This document shows, piece after piece, positions 7,637 to 16,784 of a DNA stretch of 52,089 nucleotides. The DNA lies in the IMG/VR virus record IMGVR_UViG_3300041407_000207, positions 1-52,089 of that record; one strand, written 5' to 3'. This DNA is from a virus. Position numbers and translations under genes: made by a program. Below the pieces are notes generated by a model. The model was not told the DNA's origin. It did not search any database and was given only the letters and a program-made list of their open reading frames with translations. Position 1 is the first letter of the stretch. The number at the start of each line of letters is the position of its first letter.

Positions 7637-8611
7637 GTGTCTACCCCAACATTCAATCCAACGGCTGAAGAGTTCGATGACGTACGCTTGTACACCGAGC
7701 TTGACCCGTATTACTACACAATCGACAACCGTCCACTTCAAGACATCGTAGAAAACGTTGGGAGTTTGGGTTCTTCTTCAGATGCGGCTCGTAGGGCTAC
7801 GTTAATTGAAGCCCTAGGTTCTTCCGCAGTCCTTTCAGGCCTATTCGGATCTGCCAAGAAAATAACAGGTCTTCGTGCCACTGCGACCACCGCAAGTACT
7901 TTGACCGTTGATCCCGGCGCCATGCTGTCTCCTGGAAACATCTCTGATGGTGATACTCGCCAAATTCTTCGAGTAGCAGCAAGCCCCCTACCCGTAGTGC
8001 TTAGCTGTCCTGCCCCAGTCACTCTAGGTAGAGAATTCACGTATATCGTCCAGGCAAAGTTCACTGACTTTACTGGCGCCCAAACCTATCCAAACTACGA
8101 TGGCGCCAATGCATTTCTCCCAGCAACTCTGCTGAATGGATTTTTGCAAGTGAACATTATCGTAGGTGCAGAAGCAAACATTGGTGCTTCGGTAGCTCCT
8201 ACCGTAACTCCCGGCTGGGATCCTCTATACACGGTAGTCAGTGCAGCAGGGGCTCCTTTCCCAGTACTGACTCTGAACGCTTCTGCTCCAGCCCGGATGA
8301 ACACAGTCTCTGCTGAAGAACAGTGGATTGCACCTACGCTTACCAACGGGTGGACCAATGTGGGTGGAGCTTTCCAAGTTGCTCAGTACCGAAGAATAGG
8401 TAATCGAGTATTTCTACGTGGATCTATTGCCCCAGGTACCAGCTCCGCGTTTACCTTGCCAGTAGGATTTAGACCGGCTGCAACCAATCTATTCCCCGTA
8501 CTTAACGGTAGCTCCGGAATCCTCCAAGTTACAATCACCTCTGCCGGAACAGTAACACCCTCCTCTGCGTCGACGACAAACTTAGGACTTATCGAGTTCT
8601 TCGTGGACTAA
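7637..8611 (+). CDS. Tail fibre or appendage-like structural protein
   Basis: A 324-residue protein with an N-terminal DPYYYTIDNRPLQD segment (near residues 25-38) of a kind seen in phage fibre and baseplate-attached proteins. A long Ala/Thr/Val-rich beta part follows. The C-terminal domain (RRIGNRVFLRGSIAPG, then LPVGFRPA) resembles the tip domains of many phage fibres. The start is GTG at 7637 after CAGGAGT. It is transcribed from a late-class promoter and followed by a strong terminator. Its adsorption role is inferred. Confidence 0.7.
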   Translation: MSTPTFNPTAEEFDDVRLYTELDPYYYTIDNRPLQDIVENVGSLGSSSDAARRATLIEALGSSAVLSGLFGSAKKITGLRATATTASTLTVDPGAMLSPGNISDGDTRQILRVAASPLPVVLSCPAPVTLGREFTYIVQAKFTDFTGAQTYPNYDGANAFLPATLLNGFLQVNIIVGAEANIGASVAPTVTPGWDPLYTVVSAAGAPFPVLTLNASAPARMNTVSAEEQWIAPTLTNGWTNVGGAFQVAQYRRIGNRVFLRGSIAPGTSSAFTLPVGFRPAATNLFPVLNGSSGILQVTITSAGTVTPSSASTTNLGLIEFFVD

Positions 8612-8641
8612 AAGAAACCCCGCTCACAAGGCGGGGTTTTA
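8611..8641. terminator. Bidirectional terminator
   Basis: AACCCCGC/GCGGGGTT stem with A-run and T-run on the two sides, between convergent genes. Confidence 0.85.
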
Positions 8642-8643
8642 CT

Positions 8644-8982
8644 TTATATGGATTTGATCTTCTTACAAAGTCGGTAGAGATCTCTCAAACTCTCTAAGAC
8701 GATCTGTGCGCCCTCTTCAGAGCGATCCTGCACAAAGTCATTAAGTCGATGGGCAAACGTCTCAGCGAGGCTCACAAGCTTGTTGGCAGGTGCCCCAGAG
8801 ATGTTCTTGGCAACCATATGCTGACCGGTCTCGTAAATCAGGACTTCGATGTCTGTTACGAAATTCGGTCTGATCTGTGGATGCTCGTGCAGATACAGGA
8901 ATTCTCGAACGGGTTGATTTTCTGAATCTCGGTCGAGCCAAGATTTAATCGTTGGGTTTGATGCGGAAAAGTCATAGGCCAT
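8644..8982 (-). CDS. Unknown protein (112 aa)
   Basis: A mostly helical protein, MAYDFSASNPTIKSWLDRDS, with no recognised domain. The ATG at 8982 follows GGAGACC. It converges on the fibre-like gene, and the large inverted repeat lies immediately upstream, so transcription into this gene would leave that element. No GGTATAAG box found. Confidence 0.75.
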   Translation of the reverse strand: MAYDFSASNPTIKSWLDRDSENQPVREFLYLHEHPQIRPNFVTDIEVLIYETGQHMVAKNISGAPANKLVSLAETFAHRLNDFVQDRSEEGAQIVLESLRDLYRLCKKIKSI

Positions 8983-9019
8983 GGTGGTCTCCTTGATTAC
9001 AAAGTTTACGCCAGAGCGC

Positions 9020-9507
9020 TAGACAAATCTTGTCTACGTTCAAACCGTTGATTTATAAGGGTTTTATCAAGTCTTAGACAAAACCTAAAAATGCTGTCTA
9101 AGGTTTGTCTACGGCTAAACCCTTGATCTACGTGGCCTGCAGCCAAGTTTAGACAAAATGACAAGATTTAAAGTTTCACATGCACTCAGAGTGTGGATTT
9201 GTCACCTCAAGAAAATAAATCTGACTCCTGACAAACACCCCCCTTTTGTCTACCAGCACATGAGTATATTTATAAATATATTTATATATATATATGTAGG
9301 TAGGAGTTTCAAATCTTTTATATGGGGTTTACAAGCTTTGAGTGCATGTGAAACTTCAAATCTTGTCATTTTGTCTAGATCGAGGGTAAGTGCTTGATTC
9401 ATAAGGACTTTCGTCTAGACAAGACCTAGACACTCCCAACCCTATTTGTCTAGAAATCTAAAAATCCTTTATAAATCAACAGTTTAAACGTAGACAAATT
9501 TTGTCTA
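9020..9507. repeat. 488-base inverted repeat with TAGACAAA iterons; candidate origin or partition site
   Basis: There is no credible gene here. The whole block is a single dyad centred between 9263 and 9264. The outer arms (from 9020 and back from 9507) match at nearly all of about 43 positions. The inner arms 9150-9191 and 9336-9377 match at 40 of 42. Thirteen TAGACAAA-like motifs occur, twelve as mirror pairs (left starts 9020, 9030, 9075, 9095, 9104, 9150) plus one near the centre (9244-9252). An AT-only tract at about 9265-9295 lies right of centre. Iterons, dyad symmetry and an AT-rich unwinding-like tract fit a replication origin, a partition site or a packaging site. Confidence 0.8.
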
Positions 9508-9510
9508 GCT

Positions 9511-9536
9511 AAAAACCGGGGGGTTAGCCCGGTTGT
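9511..9536 (-). terminator. Intrinsic terminator
   Basis: AACCGGG/CCCGGTT stem followed on the minus strand by TTTTT. It ends the 9547-10089 gene. Confidence 0.7.
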
Positions 9537-9546
9537 TTGGCCGCCC

Positions 9547-10089
9547 TTAAGCAGCGGTTTTGTTTTTAGAAAAGAGTCTGGCGAACAGCCCCGGCTTCTT
9601 CTCTTCTTCGGAATAGCCGTAGCTGTCGAACATATCCAGGAGGTTTTCCAGGTCATGCTCCAACACTCGGCATTTTTCTTTCAAGGACAGGTCTTCAAAA
9701 TTAATATCGACGTTGAGTAGATAATCCTCACACGTAGGATCCGCCATCGTTAACGCCTCGCTGAAATCATCCAGCGCTTTCTGCGAAAGACCTTTTTGTT
9801 TTGCAGCCATATCAGTGTCAACCTCTTCCCCAGGTATCATTTGATTAATGCCAAATGTAAATACCGCTTTGCCGGTATCGCATTCAGGATCCTCTTTCGG
9901 GATCTCTTCTGCCATAAAGACAATTTCAACCGTATCGCGATAATCAAAATCATAGGAACAGAAAAGTCGTTTTTCGCTACTACGACCGTCTACTACCCAG
10001 ATTTCTCCTACGACCCGGCCACTGAGTTTCTTTAGGAGTTCTCCAATCTCCGAAGAGTCAGGGCCTTCGTTTGATTTTTCAGCATTCAC
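9547..10089 (-). CDS. Unknown acidic protein (180 aa)
   Basis: GTG at 10089 is chosen as start because GGAGGGAG lies 5 bases upstream; the longer frame to 10134 has a Cys-rich, unlikely N-terminus and would begin at the promoter. The product is strongly acidic (Glu/Asp-rich, e.g. LEHDLENLLDMFDSYG) with a basic tail (LFARLFSKNKTAA). It sits directly beside the large inverted repeat. A link to that element is possible but unproven. Confidence 0.78.
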   Translation of the reverse strand: MNAEKSNEGPDSSEIGELLKKLSGRVVGEIWVVDGRSSEKRLFCSYDFDYRDTVEIVFMAEEIPKEDPECDTGKAVFTFGINQMIPGEEVDTDMAAKQKGLSQKALDDFSEALTMADPTCEDYLLNVDINFEDLSLKEKCRVLEHDLENLLDMFDSYGYSEEEKKPGLFARLFSKNKTAA

Positions 10090-10138
10090 AGCGCTCCCTC
10101 CCCAAATACAACATACGCAAATACTTCTTCCCAATACT

Positions 10139-10146
10139 CTTATACC
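10139..10146 (-). promoter_or_regulatory. GGTATAAG-class promoter
   Basis: GGTATAAG, then AGTATT, then G. It serves the 9547-10089 gene and is arranged back-to-back with the late promoter at 10186. Confidence 0.7.
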
Positions 10147-10185
10147 GTGATATTGCTCTTGCTATTGAATCGGTAATCCTATTCC

Positions 10186-10193
10186 GTTAAAAT
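10186..10193 (+). promoter_or_regulatory. GTTAAAAT-class late promoter
   Basis: A perfect GTTAAAAT. It serves the portal and RNAP beta / beta' middle transcript. Confidence 0.75.
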
Positions 10194-10222
10194 CGAGATC
10201 AATCAAGGATCCCACATTCCAC

Positions 10223-11962
10223 ATGACCGATTACCTAAGCCCATCCTTTGGGAACACTCAAAACTTTGGACAGACGCCTAGTCCGTGGTTTACTGTTGCC
10301 AATCAATTCCTACCTAGGAATTTGCACGACGTTATCCGTTGGTCGAAATACATCACCACTCAATCTCCGACTACCACGGAAGTAATTCGCAAGCTTTCTT
10401 CGTACCCAATTACTTCTTTTGAGGTGGACTCGAAAGAACAGACCACCGTTGATAAATACAAAGAAGTATTCAAACTCCTAAGTCTTCGTCAAAATCTTCA
10501 AGAGATTGGTTTTGGCTACCATACCCTGGGCAACGTATTCATCTCCATCTACTACCCGATTACTCGAGTGTTGAGATGCAGAAGTTGTAAGACTGATTAT
10601 CCGGTTCGTAAGGCTCATTGGGTTTCGTTTAAGAAATACGAATTTCATGGGACCTGCCCTCATTGCAACCACAATGGGACACTGGAACGTATTGATAGAA
10701 AGTCCTTTGACATCAAGGACATGAACATCATCCAGTGGGATGCTTTGAACATGGTTGTGAATAACAACCCGATCACTGGTCGTTCAGAATACTACTACGC
10801 TATTCCTAACGAAGTTCGTCGCAAGATCACTATGGGAGACATGCTATTCCTGTCATCTACCCCATGGTCTTTCGTAGAAGCTGTTCGGCTGAATCAAGAT
10901 TACAAGTTCGATGATGATGGCATTTATCACCTAAAAGCCCCATCTCTTACTACACACAGCTTGAACGGTATTGCCGTACCTCCGCTGATTTCATTGTTCG
11001 GGTTGGTGTTTTACCAGCAGACTTTGCGTAAGGCTAACGAGTCTATCGCCACCGAGTTCCTGAGCCCGCTTCGAGTAGTTTATCCAGCACCTAGCGGTTC
11101 TAATGATCCTTCGGTGACCATGAGCCTTAGTAATTTCAAAGGCAGAATGGAGGCAGCTCTACGGAAGCACAAGCGAGACAATGCTCATGTACTGGTAGCT
11201 CCAGGCCCGATTGGTTACGGAACCATCTCAGGCGAAGGTCGAGCTCTTCTAGTCAACCAAGAAATTCAACAAGCAGAAGAAACTATGCTTTTGAGTTTGG
11301 GCGTATCGAAAGAGCTTTTGAGCGGAACTACTAACTGGACTTCCTCAACAGTAGGCCTTCGACTTCTCGAGAACAATATGTCCTCGTACGTAGCTCAGAT
11401 GGATACTTTGCTAGAATGGATGTTCGGAAAGATTGCTCAGTACCTAAGTCTTGAAGACTGTAAGGTAAGTCTGAAAGAGTTCAAGCTGATCGATGACACT
11501 ACCATGCAGCAGATGTTTGCGAACCTCGCAAGTGCTGGCAAGATGTCCATGACTAAGCTCTTCGAAAGCTTCGGTGAAGATTATGCCGAGGAAGAGGAGA
11601 ATATGAAACGTGAAGCAATCAATACAGCAGTACGCCAAGTTGAAGTCGCTATCGAATCGGAAACTGCGAAAACAACTGCAGCCCGTAAAGCTTCCACTAG
11701 GAACTCGGAAACGTCTTCCGAACAAGCTGATTTCGTACGTAGCAGTATTACTCAAGCTATGGAGTATATGTCTATGGACCCTGCTGAGGTTGAGCTACAG
11801 CTTCAACTGATGGATGCAGAAGATCCAGCCATGTCTCTCCAGATTCGTAAAATCTTGGCTGCACTACAAGAAGCCACTGCACAGGCCGTTGCTGCTGCAA
11901 ACGGTGAAACTGCACAACCAGGCCAGGAACAACCGGCAGAACCTAAGGCGACCCAAGCATGA
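10223..11962 (+). CDS. Portal protein with zinc-ribbon insertion
   Basis: The portal forms the dodecameric ring at the head vertex through which DNA is packaged and ejected. The 579-residue protein has the portal-like segment APGPIGYGTISGEGRALLVN followed by helical wing/stem sequence (EIQQAEETMLLSLGVSKELL and TNWTSSTVGLRLLENN), and a long helical C-terminus. Unusually, residues 119-148 carry CxxC...CxxC (Cys 119, 122, 145, 148), a zinc-ribbon-like insertion. It is the first gene of a late transcript, followed by RNAP genes. Confidence 0.82.
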   Translation: MTDYLSPSFGNTQNFGQTPSPWFTVANQFLPRNLHDVIRWSKYITTQSPTTTEVIRKLSSYPITSFEVDSKEQTTVDKYKEVFKLLSLRQNLQEIGFGYHTLGNVFISIYYPITRVLRCRSCKTDYPVRKAHWVSFKKYEFHGTCPHCNHNGTLERIDRKSFDIKDMNIIQWDALNMVVNNNPITGRSEYYYAIPNEVRRKITMGDMLFLSSTPWSFVEAVRLNQDYKFDDDGIYHLKAPSLTTHSLNGIAVPPLISLFGLVFYQQTLRKANESIATEFLSPLRVVYPAPSGSNDPSVTMSLSNFKGRMEAALRKHKRDNAHVLVAPGPIGYGTISGEGRALLVNQEIQQAEETMLLSLGVSKELLSGTTNWTSSTVGLRLLENNMSSYVAQMDTLLEWMFGKIAQYLSLEDCKVSLKEFKLIDDTTMQQMFANLASAGKMSMTKLFESFGEDYAEEEENMKREAINTAVRQVEVAIESETAKTTAARKASTRNSETSSEQADFVRSSITQAMEYMSMDPAEVELQLQLMDAEDPAMSLQIRKILAALQEATAQAVAAANGETAQPGQEQPAEPKATQA

Positions 11963-12237
11963 ACGAAAAGGGAATGAATAAGCAGAAGGGCCAAGAGGGG
12001 AGTGCCAGCATGCCTGGTATTCTCCCGGCTGCTGCGGAAGACAATAACTACATTGCAGATAACTATACGGTTAAATATTTCCGTGGTGATCTGGATGAGC
12101 CTGGCGATCTTCTTGAGCTCCAGAGAGTTGAGACCGTAGGTCTAAAGGGTGATGAAATCGTTCTGTGTGATCGCCAGACGTATTCATTCGAGGGACGCTT
12201 CTTTGTCGTTCTTCGTTATTTCCAAAAACGAATCTAA
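11959..12237 (+). CDS. Unknown small protein between portal and RNAP (92 aa)
   Basis: The ATG overlaps the portal stop (ATGA). The first 30 residues are polar and low in complexity (MNEKGMNKQKGQEGSASMPG); the rest is a compact beta-rich part (YTVKYFRGDLDEPGDLLELQ ... YSFEGRFFVVLRYFQKRI). It ends 3 bases before the RNAP beta start. It could be a polymerase or portal partner; this is inference. Confidence 0.78.
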   Translation: MNEKGMNKQKGQEGSASMPGILPAAAEDNNYIADNYTVKYFRGDLDEPGDLLELQRVETVGLKGDEIVLCDRQTYSFEGRFFVVLRYFQKRI

Positions 12238-12240
12238 CCA

Positions 12241-15200
12241 ATGCCTAATACTCCGTACCCAATTTTCTCAGATCCAAAGTCTATCAACGAGAAGGCAGAC
12301 AAAGCGCTGGTGAAAGGTCTCACCTCGCATTTCCCAATCGAGAACAAGCATTACTCTTTGCAAATTGACGACGTGCATGTTGACCGTAAAGAATTCGATC
12401 AGAAAGATGAAAAGGAGGCGATTCTCAAATCCAAATCGCTGACCTACCCTATTCGTGGGACTCTTTCTCTGATCCACAAAGCAAGTGGTAATGTTGTGGA
12501 CCGGGAAAAGGATTTCCCACTTATGGACTCGTTCTTCCTTACCGGGAAACATACGATGCTCTATAAGGGTAACAACTACATTGTCGCAAACCAGCTCCAG
12601 TTGAGTCCGGGAGTATTTACTCGGACCAAAGAAAACGGTGAACTAGAAGCCCACTTCAACACTCAGAAAGGTCGTAGCTTCTCGCTGACTCTGGACCCGG
12701 AACATGAGTTGATCTATCTCAACGCAGATAAGTCTACATCTCGAGTGCTGGTAGCCCCGATCTTCACTGCGATCTTCAACATCTCTAGTAAGGAAGTTCT
12801 AAAGTACATCCCTGCAGAGCTGTGGGAAAGAAACGTCCAGGCTGCTCAAGGTCAAGAACAGAAAGCAATCAAGGCTCTCTACGGTCAACTTACTTCGAAA
12901 TATAAACAGGATAAAACCCTGTCTTACGAAGATATGATCGTTGCTTTGAGAGAGGCTTTCAACGGATCTACTCTGTCGGCTAAATCGACTGAGATTACTC
13001 TTGGTAAACCTTTTGAAAACATCACTCATGAAACGCTTCTCCGTGCGATGGCAAATATGGTTGCTGTACGTCGTGGTGACCGAGAAGAAGATAACCGAGA
13101 CTCGCTTCAGTTCAAGCGTGTGCAGAACCTTCCCGACTTCCTGGCTCGTCGTTTCGAAGCAGGTCGTGAACACGAATCCGTATCCAAAGTTAAAAGCAAA
13201 CTGACTTTCAACCTCGAACGCGTAGATCATACCAATCCGAAGATTCGTCAAGTAATTCCGTCTAAGCCTTTCAACAAGGTTTATCAGAACTACATCCTCG
13301 AATCGACTCTGGTGTCTACTCCGGAAGAAACCAATGCTATCGAATCAATTGAGAACGTGGGTAAGGTCACTGTACTCGGAGCTCAGGAAGGCGGTATCGC
13401 AAGCATTCGTGCTGTTCCTAAGTCCGCTCGTAACATTGATGCGTCTCACACAGGTATTCTTGACCCTAGCCGGACGCCTGAGTCTGATCATGCTGGTGTT
13501 GACCTTCGTTTTACTATTTCTGCTCATCGCGATGATTACGGAACTCTTTACTCGACAGTGGTCGATAATGCAGGGAAGAAGCATGTAATGTCCGTTCATG
13601 ACCTTATGACTTCAGTAGTGGGATTCCCTCACCAAGAAGATAAGGCTCGAGTTCAGGCCCAGGATCATGGTGTCCTCTCAGAAGTAGAACGTAGCAAAGT
13701 TCAGTACTGGTTCCAGAGTGGTAACAGCCTCTACACCGTAACCACCAACCTAGTACCGTTCCTGAACAGTAACCATCCAGGTCGTCTGACCATGGCCGGT
13801 AAGGCTATTCCTCAGGCACTGTCTCTGGTAGACCGCGAAGCCCCCTTGGTTCAGACCGTAACTTCTCCTAGCGGTGTTTCGTTTGTAAAATCGATTGCTC
13901 AGGTGTTCAGCACTAAGTCTCCAGTAGACGGTGTAGTTAAGAAAATCACTCCTACCGAAGTCCATATCGAGACCGCAGCTGGCACTACTCATAAGGTCAA
14001 TCTGGTTAAGAACCTTCCGTTCAACATGAAAGGTTTCCTTGATGATGAAGCCCCTCATGTAAAAGTAGGAGAGACTGTCAAGAAAGGACAAATGGTTGCG
14101 GAGAACAACTACACCAAAGACGGCGTTCTAGCCCTAGGCAAGAACCTTGAAGTGGCGTATATCCCCTACAAAGGCTTTAACCACGAAGACGGATTGGTCA
14201 TTTCCGAAGGTGCAGCTGCAGGACTTTCTAGTCACCACGCCTACAAGATTGACTACAACATCATGGATTATTCAGTGCTTCGTAAGTCGCTACTGAAACG
14301 TTATTTCCCAGGCAAGTTCACGGTTGATCAACTTTCTCAGCTAGATGAACTTGGCGTAGCCCAAGTGGGTGCCATTCTAAAACATGGCGACCCGGTATAT
14401 GCTGTACTTGAAAAAAGAGAACCTACCGCTGAAGATCGTATGCTGGGGCGTTTGCACAAAACACTCGTCAATCCTTACCGCGTCAATGCAGATACTTGGG
14501 GTTATGATGACCCTGCTGAGGTAGTAGACCGCCACGTTGATGGCAAAGAGATTCGTGTGATTCTTCGGGCGGTTAAGAAGCTTGAAGTCGGAGATAAGCT
14601 GACAGGTTCCCACGGTAACAAAGGTATCGTCTCGTTGATTCTTCCAGATGAAAAAATGCCTTACAACAAAGAAACTGGCAAGCCATATGATCTCCTGTTG
14701 AACCCGGCCTCTGTAACTAGCCGTGTAAACCTCGGCCAGCTAATGGAAACTGCTGCGGCGAAAATTGCTAAGAAGACTGGTACCCCGTACTTGGTACAAA
14801 ACTTCTCCAAGAAGTCTAACGTACAAAATCTCAGTGACGAGTTGAAGTCCCACGGCCTCAGCGACACCGACGTAGTGTTCGATCCAGACAATGGTAAGAC
14901 TTATCCTAAAGTCCTGGCCGGACCTCAGTACATGATGAAGCTGTACAAGACTACCGACCAAAACTTGTCTGCTCGTAACGTAGGCGGATACGACAACGTA
15001 CTTCAGCCTACCAAAGGTGGACATGAAGGTTCGAAGTCTATTGGTTACATGGAGTTCTTGGGTCTGCTTGGTTCTGACGCACGTCACAACCTTCAAGAAA
15101 TCGGTACTTCGAAATCCGAAGAGAACTCAGAGTACTGGACTAAGTTCTTGAGGGGCCAACCGCTTCCTAAGCCTAACACCACGTTTGCAACCAAGAAGTT

Positions 15201-15600
15201 CATTGACTATCTGCATGGCGCAGGAGTTAAGGTTACTCAGAGCGATACCCATATCACTGCTAGTCCTCTGATGGACCACGACATTCTCGGCATGAGCAAC
15301 GGAGAGATCAAAACTCCAGATATGATTGCTGCGAAGAACTTGGAGCCAGAAGATGGTGGTTTGTTCGACATGAGTGTTACTGGTGGTATTCGTGGACAGA
15401 AATGGGGCCACTACAAACTGGCTGAACCTGTCGTTAACCCTGTTTTTGAAGGTGCTGTAAAACACCTTACTGGTCTCACTTCTTCTGAGTTTGATAAACT
15501 CACTACAGGTGAATACGGACTTAAGAAAGTAGGAGATAAGGAATTCCACATCGTTACTCATGGCGATGACAGTAAAGTAATCAAAAAGGTGACGATGTGA
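12241..15600 (+). CDS. RNA polymerase beta subunit carrying a beta' N-terminal segment
   Basis: A 1119-residue RpoB-like subunit. Recognisable RpoB blocks: PLMDSFFLTGKHTMLYKG and NQLQLSPGVF near residues 95-125; YIPYKGFNHEDGLVISE near 640-657; GDKLTGSHGNKG at about 784-795; LLNPASVTSRVNLGQLME just after. The last 80 residues do not look like RpoB: GGLFDMSVTGGIRG and KWGHYKLAEPVVNP near 1038-1066 match the very start of RpoC (DGLF ... GHIELA.P), without the Cys of the beta' zinc finger. So beta is fused to the beta' N-terminus. The stop overlaps the next start as ATGTGA (GTG start). Confidence 0.9.
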   Translation: MPNTPYPIFSDPKSINEKADKALVKGLTSHFPIENKHYSLQIDDVHVDRKEFDQKDEKEAILKSKSLTYPIRGTLSLIHKASGNVVDREKDFPLMDSFFLTGKHTMLYKGNNYIVANQLQLSPGVFTRTKENGELEAHFNTQKGRSFSLTLDPEHELIYLNADKSTSRVLVAPIFTAIFNISSKEVLKYIPAELWERNVQAAQGQEQKAIKALYGQLTSKYKQDKTLSYEDMIVALREAFNGSTLSAKSTEITLGKPFENITHETLLRAMANMVAVRRGDREEDNRDSLQFKRVQNLPDFLARRFEAGREHESVSKVKSKLTFNLERVDHTNPKIRQVIPSKPFNKVYQNYILESTLVSTPEETNAIESIENVGKVTVLGAQEGGIASIRAVPKSARNIDASHTGILDPSRTPESDHAGVDLRFTISAHRDDYGTLYSTVVDNAGKKHVMSVHDLMTSVVGFPHQEDKARVQAQDHGVLSEVERSKVQYWFQSGNSLYTVTTNLVPFLNSNHPGRLTMAGKAIPQALSLVDREAPLVQTVTSPSGVSFVKSIAQVFSTKSPVDGVVKKITPTEVHIETAAGTTHKVNLVKNLPFNMKGFLDDEAPHVKVGETVKKGQMVAENNYTKDGVLALGKNLEVAYIPYKGFNHEDGLVISEGAAAGLSSHHAYKIDYNIMDYSVLRKSLLKRYFPGKFTVDQLSQLDELGVAQVGAILKHGDPVYAVLEKREPTAEDRMLGRLHKTLVNPYRVNADTWGYDDPAEVVDRHVDGKEIRVILRAVKKLEVGDKLTGSHGNKGIVSLILPDEKMPYNKETGKPYDLLLNPASVTSRVNLGQLMETAAAKIAKKTGTPYLVQNFSKKSNVQNLSDELKSHGLSDTDVVFDPDNGKTYPKVLAGPQYMMKLYKTTDQNLSARNVGGYDNVLQPTKGGHEGSKSIGYMEFLGLLGSDARHNLQEIGTSKSEENSEYWTKFLRGQPLPKPNTTFATKKFIDYLHGAGVKVTQSDTHITASPLMDHDILGMSNGEIKTPDMIAAKNLEPEDGGLFDMSVTGGIRGQKWGHYKLAEPVVNPVFEGAVKHLTGLTSSEFDKLTTGEYGLKKVGDKEFHIVTHGDDSKVIKKVTM

Positions 15601-16739
15601 CCGAACCAGTATTGGTAGGGGGAGCGGCTTTCGAAGCGCTCCTCGGAGCCATCGACGTAAATCAGAGTCTCAAGGATCATTCCCAAGAGGCTATCCATGC
15701 TACGTCTGTGGCTAAAAGAGACAAGGCCATTAAGAAGATCAAGTATCTTGCTGGTCTTCAGAAAATGGGTACTACCCCAGATAAAGCCTATGTGATTCGT
15801 AACGTTCCAGTAGTCCCACCGATTACTCGACCCGTTATGATTCAGGGGGGTGGACGTTTAGAATTCAGTGACGTAAACCAACTTTACCGAGATCACATGC
15901 TTGTGAATAACAGCATGAAAGAGTTGAAAGGTGTTTTGCCTGACGAAGCTTTGATCGGTGAACGCCGTGAAATGTATAACGGTTTGAAAGCAGTAGTCGG
16001 AGTAGGTGACCCTATCTCAGGTGCTTCTCGTGGCCGGAATCTCAAAGGTCTTTTGGTTCAGATCGCAGGCTCAGGCTCTCCAAAAGGAGGTCTGTTCCAC
16101 AGCAAGATCCTTAGCAAGAAGCAAGACTTCTCCGGTCGAGGTACTATCTACGCAGAGCCACGTCTAGGCTTCAACGAGATGGCTATCCCGCGAGATACTC
16201 TGTGGTCCATGTACAAGTTCCATATCATTCGTGACATGGCTCGACAAGGTCACTCTTACATCAATGCGGAGAAGGCTTACAACGATAGGAACGATTCTGC
16301 TACCGCGTCTTTTGGCAAGATCATCAAGGAAGTACCGATCCTCGCTAACCGTAACCCTACGCTCATGAAGTCGAACATCTCTGGATTCTTCCCGGTTCCA
16401 GTAGAAGGTAACTCCATCGGGGTAAACCCGTTGCACCTTCCGATGTTCGCAGGGGACTACGACGGTGACGCATTGTCCCTGTTTCTGCCTATGGGCCCGG
16501 CTGCGGTGAAAGAAGCTAGAGAGAAGCTCATGCCATCTAAACAGATTTACGACGCCCGTATGGGCTTTGGGGAGTCTCTGATAGCACCTGGTCACGAAGC
16601 CATTCTCGGTTCCGTTCACCTAACTGAGCCTGACAAAGATAAAAAGCCTCAGCACTTCGAATCTGAAGCACACGTTCTCCAAGCTCTCAAAGACGGTACG
16701 GTCGATGAGAATACTCCGATCACCATCGGTGCTAGGTAA
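15597..16739 (+). CDS. RNA polymerase beta' subunit, middle (catalytic) part
   Basis: This 380-residue piece holds the catalytic Mg motif. It starts at GTG 15597, with a 4-base overlap. The N-terminal part (GGAAFEALLGAID, then VPVVPPITRPVMIQGGGR and SDVNQLYRDHM) matches RpoC from about E. coli residue 180 on. GLFHSKILSKKQDFSGRG matches the switch/rudder region. GDYDGD at 286-291 gives the three Mg-binding Asp residues. It ends soon after the LGSVHL block, just before the RpoC segment that opens the 22855 gene. A strong terminator follows, so it is not read straight into the C-part. Confidence 0.92.
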   Translation: MTEPVLVGGAAFEALLGAIDVNQSLKDHSQEAIHATSVAKRDKAIKKIKYLAGLQKMGTTPDKAYVIRNVPVVPPITRPVMIQGGGRLEFSDVNQLYRDHMLVNNSMKELKGVLPDEALIGERREMYNGLKAVVGVGDPISGASRGRNLKGLLVQIAGSGSPKGGLFHSKILSKKQDFSGRGTIYAEPRLGFNEMAIPRDTLWSMYKFHIIRDMARQGHSYINAEKAYNDRNDSATASFGKIIKEVPILANRNPTLMKSNISGFFPVPVEGNSIGVNPLHLPMFAGDYDGDALSLFLPMGPAAVKEAREKLMPSKQIYDARMGFGESLIAPGHEAILGSVHLTEPDKDKKPQHFESEAHVLQALKDGTVDENTPITIGAR

Positions 16740-16742
16740 ACT

Positions 16743-16772
16743 AAAAAAGCCCCTTTGATTAGGGGCTTTCTT
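16743..16772. terminator. Bidirectional terminator
   Basis: AAGCCCCT/AGGGGCTT stem flanked by A-run and T-run. It ends the portal-RNAP transcript and the minus-strand cassette. Confidence 0.85.
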
Positions 16773-16784
16773 TTGATGCGTACT

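Noticed and set aside
9158-9397. ORF of 79 codons inside the inverted repeat
   Set aside because: It crosses both inner arms and the AT-only tract, has no ribosome site and its protein is low in quality; the inverted-repeat structure explains the sequence.
9020-9507. CRISPR-like array of TAGACAAA repeats
   Set aside because: Repeats are only 8 bases, in both orientations and mirrored around one centre, unlike a CRISPR array with direct repeats and unique spacers.
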